NCBI RefSeq assembly: GCF_042652085.1
Contig: NZ_JBHSJF010000006.1
Location: forward strand, 1,364,001-1,428,000
From: Flaviflagellibacter deserti
Lineage (GTDB): Bacteria > Pseudomonadota > Alphaproteobacteria > Rhizobiales > Methylopilaceae
Direction of reading: 5' to 3'
DNA: 64,000 bases
Part shown: positions 7,772 through 16,825 of the stretch, piece by piece
Numbering within the stretch: the stretch's first letter is position 1
Layout: the number at the start of each line of letters is the position of its first letter
Program-made: the position numbers and the translations under genes
Notes under the pieces: generated by a model
What the model saw: the letters and a program-made list of their open reading frames with translations, nothing else
Told to the model about the DNA's origin: nothing
Database searches by the model: none

Positions 7772-8347
7772 ATGCGTGTTGTTCGATCTAGACCTCACCC
7801 TGTCGACGAAGATGAGTTGCTTCGTAACGTTGAAGCTGCGGCAAGCGAAGGTGTTGTAATCGCCCAGCTTGTTTCATCCGAAACCCCTTTCGTGGCGAGC
7901 TCTGGGGATGAGCTCGAAGAGACCGAGCACGTTGCGCTCGAAGGCATCGAAAAACGCTCGCGCGAATTGCGGGTTGCGGCGAAGATGGTTGCCCACGATC
8001 TCGAAATCCTGAGCTCCGCCGAAGAACGGCTCGACAACGCGCTGCGCGAGGTCGTCCGGACCAATGCTGATGTAGAGAGGAACGGCAGCGCGCTCGTCGA
8101 GGCGCTCCTGTTTGCTCGCCGCAACGCCGGAGCGACCGAGGATGTGATGAACAGGTTCGAGGCGACCTGCACGGCGCTGAGCCGGCTGGACACGGCGGCG
8201 ATCGAAGCCCGCTTCGCCTATGCTCTCTGCCGCTCGGCCTATATCGCCCATATGGACAGCGCGAGCGAGGAGCGCGAGCTCCGCTCGGCCGTGCTGCCGC
8301 CGCTGGGCGATGTCGGCGGATCAACGGAAGGCGAACGCGCTCACTGA
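7772..8347 (+). CDS. Hypothetical helical protein
   Basis: A 191-aa soluble protein with no recognised domain. After a short N-terminal region (residues 1-45) most of the chain is charged and helical, with heptad-like stretches around ELRVAAKMVAHDLEILSSAEERLD that suggest coiled coil. A strong GGGAGGA lies 7 nt before the ATG at 7772, which is better than an in-frame TTG at 7766. It ends inside the convergent MFS gene by 7 bp (8341-8347). The upstream 300 bp are comparatively AT-rich and hold its promoter. Confidence 0.65.
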   Translation: MRVVRSRPHPVDEDELLRNVEAAASEGVVIAQLVSSETPFVASSGDELEETEHVALEGIEKRSRELRVAAKMVAHDLEILSSAEERLDNALREVVRTNADVERNGSALVEALLFARRNAGATEDVMNRFEATCTALSRLDTAAIEARFAYALCRSAYIAHMDSASEERELRSAVLPPLGDVGGSTEGERAH

Positions 8348-9579
8348 GCTGACGGGGGTACGACGCGCGGTGTCCTGACGGTCCAGGCCGTCAGGACAAC
8401 AGCGACCGCCGAAATCGCGGCCGCGACGCCGAACAGCGCCGGATAGCCAAGCGCGTCCGCAATGGCACCGGCAACGAACGAGCCGATGAGATAAACACCG
8501 AGTTGCGCGCAGGCGAGGATGGTGAAATCCGTTCCCGGCTGCTCGGACGACGATACGCTCATGAACAGGCTGTAGAGCGCGACGATCTCCATGTAGCGGA
8601 TGAGCGTCTGGAAGGCGGCTGCGCCAAACAGCGGACCGAAACCGGTCAGCAGCCCCACCGCGTGCGCCGCGAACATCAGGAAGCAGCCTGTCCGCAATCC
8701 GCCGAGCAACAGGAGGACGTTGGTGTTCCCCATCGTCCTAACGAGGACGGCCGCGATGGCCGAACCCGCCAAACCCGCCGTCACCGCACCGCCGCCGGAA
8801 ATGTAGCCGATCCAGTCGAGCGGAACGCCGCGGTCGACGAGGTACGGCCCCTCCATGGCCTTCACGAGGCCTTCGCTCGCCCGATAGATCAGCGCGACCA
8901 TCAGGATCTGACGAGCTTCCGGCCGTCGCCAGAACGCGCGGATCGACGGGCGCGGACCACGCGCGATATCCACCGATCCGTCCTCCTCGCGCATTCCCAG
9001 CGCGGCCAGAAGCGGAAGCAGCGATGCCGCGGCAATGGCGAGTACGGTCGGGGTCCAGCCGATATGCTCATAGAGGACGAGCCCCATCGTGCCGCCGATC
9101 ACGACGCCGAACGCGATCGCGCCGCCCTGGATCGCATTGCCGATAGCCCGGTCCTCGGGCGGCAGATATTTGGCGGCGTAGCCGTCGGTCGCGATGTCCT
9201 GGGTCGAGACCAGGATCGAGATCGCCATTCCGATCGAGAGCACGACCGGCATGTTCGTCGGAACGACGAACGCCATCGCCACGAGGCAGACGACCGTTAA
9301 CGACTGGGTGATGAATACCCACCCTGCCCGGTGCCGCCTGGCGACCGGCCGGATGCGATCGATCTGCGGCGCCCAGAGGAATTTCAGGACGAGCGGCAGG
9401 AACAGAATGCTGATCATGCCGATCGAGGTGCGCGAGACGCCGTTTTCGCGAAGGATCGGCGGCAGAGCGGCGGCGATCAGATAGCTAGGGATAGACTGCG
9501 CGAGATAGAGCCCGCCCAGGACCGCGAACAGCCTGAACCGTTCGCTAGCCTTTGCCGGGGCAGCCACGACCTCGCTCAT
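8341..9579 (-). CDS. RhtX/FptX-like siderophore MFS importer
   Basis: A 412-aa major facilitator protein of the AmpG-like branch used to carry ferric siderophores across the inner membrane. About 12 hydrophobic segments are visible, with LGGLYLAQSIPSYLIAAALP at the start and STQDIATDGYAAKYL in the middle, a family hallmark. It follows the TonB receptor and a small unknown gene on the same strand and overlaps the latter by 4 nt (9576-9579), so the three form one operon. Related importers work without an ABC transporter. The start at 9577-9579 was chosen over an unsupported extension to 9759. Confidence 0.88.
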   Translation of the reverse strand: MSEVVAAPAKASERFRLFAVLGGLYLAQSIPSYLIAAALPPILRENGVSRTSIGMISILFLPLVLKFLWAPQIDRIRPVARRHRAGWVFITQSLTVVCLVAMAFVVPTNMPVVLSIGMAISILVSTQDIATDGYAAKYLPPEDRAIGNAIQGGAIAFGVVIGGTMGLVLYEHIGWTPTVLAIAAASLLPLLAALGMREEDGSVDIARGPRPSIRAFWRRPEARQILMVALIYRASEGLVKAMEGPYLVDRGVPLDWIGYISGGGAVTAGLAGSAIAAVLVRTMGNTNVLLLLGGLRTGCFLMFAAHAVGLLTGFGPLFGAAAFQTLIRYMEIVALYSLFMSVSSSEQPGTDFTILACAQLGVYLIGSFVAGAIADALGYPALFGVAAAISAVAVVLTAWTVRTPRVVPPSAQ

Positions 9580-9947
9580 GCCAGTTCCTTCAGATGCGGC
9601 ACGAGAAACTCCCGCGCCTCGGCCTCGTCGGTGGTGACGAGCACCGGCAGATTCCAGAGCTTGGAGAAGACCGAGCGCATGTGATCCGACACCTGCGGAC
9701 GCACCACCGCCATGGCCCTGCACAACAGATTCATGTGCAGCCGCGAGCGTTTGAACCACAAGGCCTGCTCGCGCTCGCCGGCGTCGGAGAAATGCCCGGC
9801 CGAGCCGATGATCGAAAGCATTGCGAACGGCTCCGTGCGCGTCTCGATCATCCTCAGCGCGGTCAGATAGTCCGTCTCGTCAGGCTCTGCGTAGGGCTCG
9901 TGAAACCTGAGCGTCACGAGCCCGTCCTTCTCCTCAAGACTGACCAT
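9576..9947 (-). CDS. Small unknown protein of the siderophore operon
   Basis: A 123-aa soluble protein beginning MVSLEEKDGLVTLRFHEPYA. The alternating strand/helix pattern, including PFAMLSIIGSAGHFSD and a C-terminal LPVLVTTDEAEAREFLV, is reminiscent of STAS/SpoIIAA-like folds, but I do not recognise the family. Its ATG overlaps the stop of the TonB receptor gene (TGATG) and its end overlaps the MFS start, so it is locked between receptor and importer. This placement suggests a function in siderophore handling, which is inference only. Confidence 0.75.
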   Translation of the reverse strand: MVSLEEKDGLVTLRFHEPYAEPDETDYLTALRMIETRTEPFAMLSIIGSAGHFSDAGEREQALWFKRSRLHMNLLCRAMAVVRPQVSDHMRSVFSKLWNLPVLVTTDEAEAREFLVPHLKELA

Positions 9948-12199
9948 CAGAACGTCTTGGCGTAGCCGAGCGAGACCGTGCGGCCCCAGCCATGGACTTC
10001 GAGCGTGCCCAGCGCCGCGTTCTCGCGAACGGAGCTGGCGGTGGGATTGGCATAGTCCTCGTCGAACAGGTTCTGGACGCCAAGATAGAAGGTGCCTCCT
10101 GCCAAAGGCGCTGAGATCGACGTGTTGACCAGAAAATCGCCTTCCAGCTCGTAGCTCAGACCCGCCGGGTTCACCGCCTTGTTGCGGCCAGTCCAACCCT
10201 CGCCTTCCAGATGGAACACCACGCCGTTGTCGAACCGATAGTCGCCGTAGACGACCGCGCGGAACGGCGTCGCGATGCGGTTGTTCGGCAGCCAGCTATC
10301 GTACTCGCCGTCCTTGTTCTGGTCGAAACGCCCTTCGCGATAGGCGAGGAAGGTGCCGAGCGAGAAGGCCTCGGTCATTGCCCATTCGCCCTGGAACTCG
10401 GCGCCCCAGACGATCTCCTTCTGTTGCGACAGCGAGTTCGTCGCTGGATCGAAGGTCACGCCTTCCTCCGAGGTGCTGACGAAGCCGACGAGGCTGCCCT
10501 TGAACTGGTCGTAACTGCCACGCACGCCGAGCTCGTAGCTGTTCACGATCTGCGCCTCGGGCGAGATCTGGTCGAAGCTCGTCGTCAGATTCTTCGCGCA
10601 ATTGAAGGGAACCGGCGGCAGCGGCCCGGGAGGAAGGAAGCAGCCGAAGAACAGGATTTGTGGAGTGCTCATCGCACCCGCCCGGCGAGTGAAAGAACCA
10701 ACGTCCGGCAATGCATAGCCCTGGCTGAAACCGCCGAAGATCTGCGAGGTCTCGGTGAGGTCGAACGTGCCGCCGAGATTGAAAGTCGGCGCGCTGTAGT
10801 CGAATTCGCCGCCCGCCACCGGCAGGTCCGGCAGGACGGCATAGCCGAGGCCCGGGAAGCCGAGGAATGCGGCGGGCCGCACGAAATCGTCGACCGTCAG
10901 GTCGAAATATTCGTAGCGCATGCCGCCACGGACGGTCAGGCGCTCAGTGACCGGCGCTTCGAGCTGGCCGAACGCGGCATAGGTCATCATCGACATCGGA
11001 TTGAAGGTGTCGCGGCCTTCCGTCGTCACCTGTGAGGTCTTCTCGTGAATGATGTCCGCGCCCCAGGTCAGCCGCATCCCGTCGTAGAGACGGTCGAGTG
11101 GGGAATCGACGGTCAGGTTCACGCCGCCGCGCTGGTTCGAGAGGTCCGTCTGGTTGAACGGGCTCGTCGGGTCGCCGAGATTACCGGAATAGTAGACGAC
11201 GTTGTTGTAGTTGAGATCGAACTCCGAATAGTTGAAGCGCTTGCGGACGTCGTTGAAGAACGCCACCGCCTTCAGGCTGCCGAGCGCGAAGTCATCGTCG
11301 GTGTAGCGCGCCGAGATCTGCTTTGAATCCTCCAGGACGCTCTTACCTTCGTAGGGCCGCGTGAAATCCGGCCGCGCAAACGGTGGCAGATAGGTCGTCA
11401 TCCACTCCGGATCCTGGTTGAGATAGATCCAGTTCGCCGACACCTCGAAGCGCTTACCGAGATCGAGGTCGTAGCCGAGCTTGCCGAACAGATTGCCGCT
11501 TTCGAAACGGTCGCCGCCGCCCTGCCCGAGCATGCCGTCGGATGGCAATTCGCGACCGGCGCCATCATAGGTCTTGTCGGCGAAGCGCCCCGAGCCGACG
11601 AACACATAGTCCGGACCGTTCTCGGCCTTGCCGGTGATCGAGGCCGAAATCTCCGGCTGCAGGCTGTCGCCGACATTCGCCGTGAAGGCCCGCAGCGCGG
11701 TGTTGATCCGGACGATCGGCTTTCCGTCCGTCGCCTTCTTGGTGATGAAGTTCACCGTGCCGCCGGTCGCGCCAGAGCCATAGAGGCTCGAAGCGCCGGA
11801 AACGAATTCGATGCGCTCCACCGTGTTGAGGTCGATCAGCGCCAGGATGCGCGAGACGTCGCGGAGCGGCGTGTTCAGCGGAACACCGTCGAGCATCACG
11901 AGGAGGTCGCGGCCGCGATAGGTCTCGGACGCGCCAGAGATCGTCTGGTTCGAGACCGAATAGCCGGGTATCAGGCGCGAGATGATCGCCGATGGATTCG
12001 ACGTCAGCTGCATCTGCTTTTCGATCTCGTCCCGCTCGACCACGCGGACGGTCGCGGGAGTCCTCGATACCGGTCGCTCCGTGCGCGCTCCAGTGACGAT
12101 GATCGGCTCGAGCTCGATCACCGGTTGTGTTTCCTGGGCAAATACTGCCGTTGGCAAGATTAGACTTATTCCAAACAGCGCGGTACCACGGATACGCAT
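9947..12199 (-). CDS. TonB-dependent siderophore receptor
   Basis: A 750-aa outer-membrane receptor. A signal peptide ends at PTAVFA-Q, and a TonB box-like PIIVTGAR lies near residue 33. The plug domain contains VMLDGVPLNTPLRD and VERIEFVSGASSLYGSGATGGTVNFIT. The remaining chain is a 22-strand barrel ending in the usual aromatic residue (GYAKTF). It imports a ferric siderophore, with energy from TonB-ExbBD that is not encoded here. It heads the receptor-unknown-MFS operon and is divergent from an AraC regulator, the common layout for siderophore loci. The exact ligand cannot be read from the sequence. Confidence 0.93.
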   Translation of the reverse strand: MRIRGTALFGISLILPTAVFAQETQPVIELEPIIVTGARTERPVSRTPATVRVVERDEIEKQMQLTSNPSAIISRLIPGYSVSNQTISGASETYRGRDLLVMLDGVPLNTPLRDVSRILALIDLNTVERIEFVSGASSLYGSGATGGTVNFITKKATDGKPIVRINTALRAFTANVGDSLQPEISASITGKAENGPDYVFVGSGRFADKTYDGAGRELPSDGMLGQGGGDRFESGNLFGKLGYDLDLGKRFEVSANWIYLNQDPEWMTTYLPPFARPDFTRPYEGKSVLEDSKQISARYTDDDFALGSLKAVAFFNDVRKRFNYSEFDLNYNNVVYYSGNLGDPTSPFNQTDLSNQRGGVNLTVDSPLDRLYDGMRLTWGADIIHEKTSQVTTEGRDTFNPMSMMTYAAFGQLEAPVTERLTVRGGMRYEYFDLTVDDFVRPAAFLGFPGLGYAVLPDLPVAGGEFDYSAPTFNLGGTFDLTETSQIFGGFSQGYALPDVGSFTRRAGAMSTPQILFFGCFLPPGPLPPVPFNCAKNLTTSFDQISPEAQIVNSYELGVRGSYDQFKGSLVGFVSTSEEGVTFDPATNSLSQQKEIVWGAEFQGEWAMTEAFSLGTFLAYREGRFDQNKDGEYDSWLPNNRIATPFRAVVYGDYRFDNGVVFHLEGEGWTGRNKAVNPAGLSYELEGDFLVNTSISAPLAGGTFYLGVQNLFDEDYANPTASSVRENAALGTLEVHGWGRTVSLGYAKTF

Positions 12200-12249
12200 A
12201 GACTTCCCCAGCCCCTAATCAATCATTCTTTTGATCGACTAGCCTCAAT

Positions 12250-12264
12250 AAGAACGTGCTTCTT
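12250..12264. promoter_or_regulatory. AAGAA-N5-TTCTT dyad between receptor and regulator genes
   Basis: A perfect 5-5-5 inverted repeat lies in the shared promoter region of the divergent TonB receptor and AraC genes. It is a candidate site for the AraC regulator or an iron-responsive repressor. Direct copies of GGACGAA (12271 and 12293) lie next to it. Confidence 0.35.
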
Positions 12265-12352
12265 GGGGCAGGACGAAGTAGAACTAGGACTAGGACGAAC
12301 TCAAGCGCTGTTTTGCACTCGAGTTGCATCAAAGCATCAGGGGAATGGGGAT

Positions 12353-13300
12353 TTGGCCAGCGCCGCCGCGCCGATCTGGTTCACGACCGACGATATGCCG
12401 GAAGGCGAGCGGCTCAGCCAGTCGCGCCGGCGGCTGAGCGATCTTTTCGCGACGCTCGACATCGTGCCGAACCCCGGCATTCCCTTCATGGCGCGCGCGG
12501 TGTCCTGCGAGCTACCCGATGCGTGCCTGACGACTTGCTTCCTGAATTGCGCCAGCGCGTGCCGCAACACAGAGCACTGCCTCAAGGACGGCGCCGACGA
12601 CATCATGCTGCTGCGCCCGGTGGGCGGGCCGATCACGGTCGAGCAGGACGGACGCGTATTGCGCGTGGAGGCGGGAGACGCGGTTCTCGTCTCCACCGGG
12701 AAGACCTGGACCTGGGACGTCTCCGAACTCGCTCGGCTCGACTGCCTGCGCGTCCCACGCCAGGCCGTGCGTGGCGCTTCGGCGGACCTTCTCTCCACCC
12801 TGCCCCGCCTCGTCTCCCACGAGGTCGCGGCGTTCCAGCTTCTCGCCCATTACGGCGGCGCGCTGCTGCAGGGCATATTGCCGGTCGTGACGTCGGAGAG
12901 CCGCCGCATCGCCGCGTCCCACATCCAGGATCTGCTGACGCTCCTGCTTCGAAGCGGTCAGGACAACGAAGCTACGACGAGCCGGCTCGACTCGATCAAG
13001 GATGACATCCGCAAGTGCTTGGCGAACCGGGAGCTGACGATCGACCATGTCGCCCGCCGTCAGCGTGTGACGGCGCGCACCGTGCAGAAGCTGTTCGAGG
13101 CCGAGGGCACGACGTTCTCGGAATATGTGCTTGAACAGCGGCTCGACCGCGCCTGGGCCGTGCTGCGGTCCGGCGATGGCCGCAAAATCAGCGACATCGC
13201 GTACGAGGTCGGCTTCGGCGACCTCTCCTATTTCAACCGCGTCTTCCGCCGCCGCTATCTCGTGACGCCGCGCGAGGCGCGGTCGGCGGTTCAGGGCTGA
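12353..13300 (+). CDS. AraC-family regulator of siderophore uptake
   Basis: A regulator of about 315 aa. The C-terminal third has the two helix-turn-helix motifs of AraC proteins (LTIDHVARRQRVTARTVQKL and ISDIAYEVGFGDLSYFNRVF). The N-terminal half is a ligand-binding cupin-like domain beginning IWFTTDDMPEGERL. That motif starts before the first good ATG (12395), so I place the start at TTG 12353 with AGGGGAA upstream; this is uncertain. Residues around SCELPDACLTTCFLNCASAC are unusually cysteine-rich. Divergence from the TonB receptor suggests it activates that operon in response to siderophore or iron. Confidence 0.82.
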   Translation: MASAAAPIWFTTDDMPEGERLSQSRRRLSDLFATLDIVPNPGIPFMARAVSCELPDACLTTCFLNCASACRNTEHCLKDGADDIMLLRPVGGPITVEQDGRVLRVEAGDAVLVSTGKTWTWDVSELARLDCLRVPRQAVRGASADLLSTLPRLVSHEVAAFQLLAHYGGALLQGILPVVTSESRRIAASHIQDLLTLLLRSGQDNEATTSRLDSIKDDIRKCLANRELTIDHVARRQRVTARTVQKLFEAEGTTFSEYVLEQRLDRAWAVLRSGDGRKISDIAYEVGFGDLSYFNRVFRRRYLVTPREARSAVQG

Positions 13301-14400
13301 AAGGTCAGGAACAGGAAGGTCGCGAAGATCACGAGGTGCACGAAGCCGTAGAGGATGTTCGTGCGGCCGGTGGCGAAGGTCATGGTGCTGACGAGAAGCG
13401 TCAGGGCGAGCAACACCGTGTCCGAGGGATCGAGGCCCAGCGTCAGCGGTGTGTGCAGTGCGAGCGCGACAATGGTGACGGCGGGGAAGGTCATGCCGAT
13501 GGTCGCCAGCGCTGAGCCGAGCGCAAGATTGAGCGACTTTTGAAGCGCATCCTTGCGAGCCGCCTGAACGGCCGCGATGCCTTCGGGAAGCAGGATCAGG
13601 ATGGCAACGATGAGGCCCGTCACCGGCGCGGGCGCACCTGCCGCTTCCCGACCGAGTTCGACCACCACCGCGAACTTCTTCGACAGCATGATGATCGCCA
13701 CCAGGGCGACAAGCAGGAGCAGCCCGCTTAGGGCCAGCTGTCGCATCGAATGCGTCTCGTGCCATCCCTGATCGCCCGCCTGGATAATGAAGTAATCGCG
13801 GTGGCGGACAGTCTGGATATAGAGGAACGCGGCGTAGAGGACGACGGTGACCACGGCGACGAAGATGAGCTGACTGTCCGAATAGCTCGGTCCCGGCGTC
13901 TCTCTGGTGTAGTTCGGCAGGACGAGCGTCAAAGTCGCCATGACGATCAGAACGGTCACGTAGGCGGCTGCGCCGGGAACTCGGAAACTCTGCTCGCGAT
14001 ATTTCAGTCCGCCGACGAGTATGCAGAGGCCGGCGAGACCATTGCAGACGGTCATCACGACAGCGAAGACCGTGTCGCGCGCGAGCGCCGGGCTGCCGTT
14101 CGCATCCGACATCATGACCGAGGCAATCAGCGCCACCTCGATAACCGTTACGGCTACCGTGAGAATGAGCGTGCCGTATGGCTCGCCTGACCAGTGCGCG
14201 ATCGTCTCCGCATGGTAGACGGCGGCGAAGATCGCGCCGAACAGGACCGGCATGAGAAGGAGCGCCAGTGCGATACCGGTCACGCCGGGCGGAAGCGCGT
14301 CCTTGAAGCCGACAGACGACGCGGCGACGTAGAAGGCAACCGCCAGCAGCGGACAGGCCCAAGATATAATCGGCATCTTCGCGGAGGGACTGGCTGACAT
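13291..14400 (-). CDS. chaA: Calcium/proton antiporter, ChaA-like
   Basis: A 369-aa inner-membrane protein of the Ca2+:cation antiporter superfamily. Two half repeats carry the expected acidic helix motifs: VTVIEVALIASVMMSD in the first half and LLPEGIAAVQAARKDALQ in the second. About ten hydrophobic segments are visible. It exchanges Ca2+ or Na+/K+ for protons. AGGAG lies 5 nt before the ATG at 14398-14400, which decides the start over an upstream TTG. Its 3' end overlaps the convergent AraC gene by 10 bp. Confidence 0.88.
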   Translation of the reverse strand: MSASPSAKMPIISWACPLLAVAFYVAASSVGFKDALPPGVTGIALALLLMPVLFGAIFAAVYHAETIAHWSGEPYGTLILTVAVTVIEVALIASVMMSDANGSPALARDTVFAVVMTVCNGLAGLCILVGGLKYREQSFRVPGAAAYVTVLIVMATLTLVLPNYTRETPGPSYSDSQLIFVAVVTVVLYAAFLYIQTVRHRDYFIIQAGDQGWHETHSMRQLALSGLLLLVALVAIIMLSKKFAVVVELGREAAGAPAPVTGLIVAILILLPEGIAAVQAARKDALQKSLNLALGSALATIGMTFPAVTIVALALHTPLTLGLDPSDTVLLALTLLVSTMTFATGRTNILYGFVHLVIFATFLFLTFQP

Positions 14401-14477
14401 CGACGCTCCTGACTGAACCTGTCGTGGCAAAGTTTCCTCGCCAGGGCAGAAAGTACAGGCAAGAGCTTTATGCCCGC

Positions 14478-16631
14478 TTATGCAGGCGCCGTCTCGTGTT
14501 GCATGCTGATCGGAGCCTTCAGAACGGCGCGCAGGCCGGGCTTGGCGTCCTCATAGCCGAGATCGCCCCCGAGTTGGGTCACCAGAGCATCCATCATGCG
14601 GCTGCCGAAGCCACGCCTGTTGGAATTCGGAGCACGGCCGCCACCTTGGTCGGCGACGGTCAGGCGGAAGTCCGCCCGGTCCTCGGCAAGAGTGATCCGC
14701 AGCGGCCCCGGCTGTCCGCCATAGGCATATTTGTTGGCGTTGATAATCAACTCGGTGAGCACTAGTCCGAGACCAACCGTACGATCCGGCGGCAGCATGA
14801 CCGGGGACAGATCGAGCGTGATGTGCGGCGCCCATTCGTCGCCCATCGATGCCACGAGATCGCGCGTCAGTTCCTCGATATAGCGGGCGACGTCGACTGC
14901 CTCCACCTGATCGGCCCGATAGAGCCTGCGATGAACGAGCGACACTGCCGCGAGCCTGCGCCGTGCCTCGTCGATGGCGGACTGCAGGGCCGGATCGTTC
15001 GACGCCCGCGCCTGCAGCGACAGGAAGCTCGACACCAGCTGGAGACTGTTCTGGACGCGATGATTGACCTCGCCGATCAGGAACTCCTTCTGGCGGATCA
15101 GCACATCCTTCTCGTCTAGAGTGGCGAGAAGCTGGCGGTTGAGGTCGCGCATGCGCCGGTTCTGCCAGACACCGGTCACCGCGACACGCAGGCGGCCGGC
15201 CGCCTCGACCTCGGGCAACGTCCAGCGGCGGGCGCGGCCGCGCACCGTCTCCTTCCACGCCTCGAAACTCGCGCGCGGATTGAGCACTCCACCCGGACCG
15301 GTGGTGATGTCCTTTTGCGGATTCCCTGCCCACTCCACCGTCTTGATATGCTCGGCGCGAAACCAGAGCACGAGCCAGGGCTCGCTGGCCGACAGGGTGA
15401 TCGCAAGGAGGCCACTGGCCAGGGGCGCGGCCTCAAGCTTTCCCGGATAGACCTCGGAGAGGCGCTCGGTCGCAAACGTCGTCTCCACGGCCTTGTCGGT
15501 TGCCCAGGCACCTATCGCCCGCACCTCTTCCTCAGGCGGACAGCGTCCACCGACGACGAGATCCTGGCTACGCAGGACCGCCACGCCGTCGGCGTTGAGC
15601 ATGCGCATCAGTTCGGCGAGATGGTTTGAAATCGCGCTGTCGAGCGATCCCTCTCGCGAGAGCAGCGACACGATGTCGTCCTCGAAACTGCGCAGACGGA
15701 CCCGCTCGCGATAGGCGTCCGTCTCTTCCCGGGCCTTGATCTGCCGCGCGAGGCTGCCGGCCAAAGCGCGCGACGCGGCCCGCACGTCGTAGCTGATCGC
15801 AAGTGGCGTCTCGTTGTGACAGGCCACTAACCCCCACAGCACGCCGTCCTTGACGATCGAGATCGACGCCGAGGCGGCCACGCCCATGTTCCGCAGATAC
15901 TGGATATGAACCGAGGAGACGCTTCGCAAGATGCAGTCGCTCATGTCGAGCGTCTCGTCCGGCGAGAGAGTCGGACGCAACGGCGCGGGCTCGTAGGATA
16001 CATCCGGGATGACCCGAACCAAATTGCGGATATAGAGCGCCCTCGCCTGCTTCGGGATGTCCGATGCCGGGAAATGATGATTCATGAACGAGGGCTGGCC
16101 GGGCGCTCGGTCCTCACCCAGGACGACGCCCGCGTCGTTCTCAAGGAAATGATAGATCATGACCCGGCTGTAGCCGGTGAGCCGCCGGAACTCGAGGGCC
16201 GCGACCTGGCAGAGTTCGTTGAGCGTGAGCGCCTTTTCGAGAGCCCCCGCCGCCGCCTCCAGCCGCGACAAGATCGCCGAAGCCGTCACCTGATCGGGCG
16301 TGGGCTCCAGTTCGACGACTAATTGTCCATGCGAGAGATGCGCGCTGACGTCGAACGCCACATTGGCGAGCAAAATGCGTCCGAGAAAGCCTGGCGATGT
16401 GTCGAGACTAGCAACCCCGGCCGCACGGTCCGCCATCTCCCCGCCTATAAGATCGACCAGTGATGCACCGAGCCATTTCTGTCGACCGAGGCGGCCCTCG
16501 ATGTCGCCGGCGCCATGGCGGACTACGAGTCCGCCCAAATCCGCGACCAGCAACAATCCGTGCGGCTGGATCGATCCGGGAATGTGGATGGGCTCGCGGT
16601 CGCAGAGCGTAGTGTCGATCGCATCGCTCAC
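14478..16631 (-). CDS. bphP: Bacteriophytochrome sensor kinase (HWE/HisKA_2 type)
   Basis: A 717-aa red/far-red photoreceptor kinase. The biliverdin-binding cysteine is C10 (DTTLCDREPIHIPGSIQPHG). A PAS domain is followed by GAF, with PASDIP (188-193) and the chromophore-pocket histidine in VHIQYLRNMGV (H242). The PHY domain holds the tongue segments WFRAEHIKTVEWAGNP and NPRASF. The output module is HisKA_2/HWE-like, with the phosphoacceptor at H524 (EVNHRVQNSLQL) and an N-box LTELIINANKYAYGG. I start at GTG 16629-16631, which follows GGAAGAAG; the upstream TTG frame adds unrelated residues. No heme oxygenase or response regulator is adjacent. Confidence 0.93.
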   Translation of the reverse strand: MSDAIDTTLCDREPIHIPGSIQPHGLLLVADLGGLVVRHGAGDIEGRLGRQKWLGASLVDLIGGEMADRAAGVASLDTSPGFLGRILLANVAFDVSAHLSHGQLVVELEPTPDQVTASAILSRLEAAAGALEKALTLNELCQVAALEFRRLTGYSRVMIYHFLENDAGVVLGEDRAPGQPSFMNHHFPASDIPKQARALYIRNLVRVIPDVSYEPAPLRPTLSPDETLDMSDCILRSVSSVHIQYLRNMGVAASASISIVKDGVLWGLVACHNETPLAISYDVRAASRALAGSLARQIKAREETDAYRERVRLRSFEDDIVSLLSREGSLDSAISNHLAELMRMLNADGVAVLRSQDLVVGGRCPPEEEVRAIGAWATDKAVETTFATERLSEVYPGKLEAAPLASGLLAITLSASEPWLVLWFRAEHIKTVEWAGNPQKDITTGPGGVLNPRASFEAWKETVRGRARRWTLPEVEAAGRLRVAVTGVWQNRRMRDLNRQLLATLDEKDVLIRQKEFLIGEVNHRVQNSLQLVSSFLSLQARASNDPALQSAIDEARRRLAAVSLVHRRLYRADQVEAVDVARYIEELTRDLVASMGDEWAPHITLDLSPVMLPPDRTVGLGLVLTELIINANKYAYGGQPGPLRITLAEDRADFRLTVADQGGGRAPNSNRRGFGSRMMDALVTQLGGDLGYEDAKPGLRAVLKAPISMQHETAPA

Positions 16632-16718
16632 GCTGCTTCTTCCCGATGCGCGGGCCCGACCGGACCCCAAACAATCACGCCTCAGTCCCAGTCGATTGTC
16701 TCAACGCTCGCTTCCTCT

Positions 16719-16735
16719 TTTTGCCCGCGGCAAAA
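16719..16735. terminator. Possible terminator hairpin downstream of the lipoprotein gene
   Basis: TTTTGCC and GGCAAAA form a 7-bp stem with a 3-nt loop, giving T-rich runs on both strands. It lies about 90 nt past the lipoprotein stop, upstream of the phytochrome start. Confidence 0.3.
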
Positions 16736-16825
16736 CGCACGGACCGCAAGCCAACTTTGTTTGCAAGACGGAAGTCGCAGCACGGCTGGGTGATAACGGA
16801 GAATTGCGCCGCTGGTTCCCGCTCT

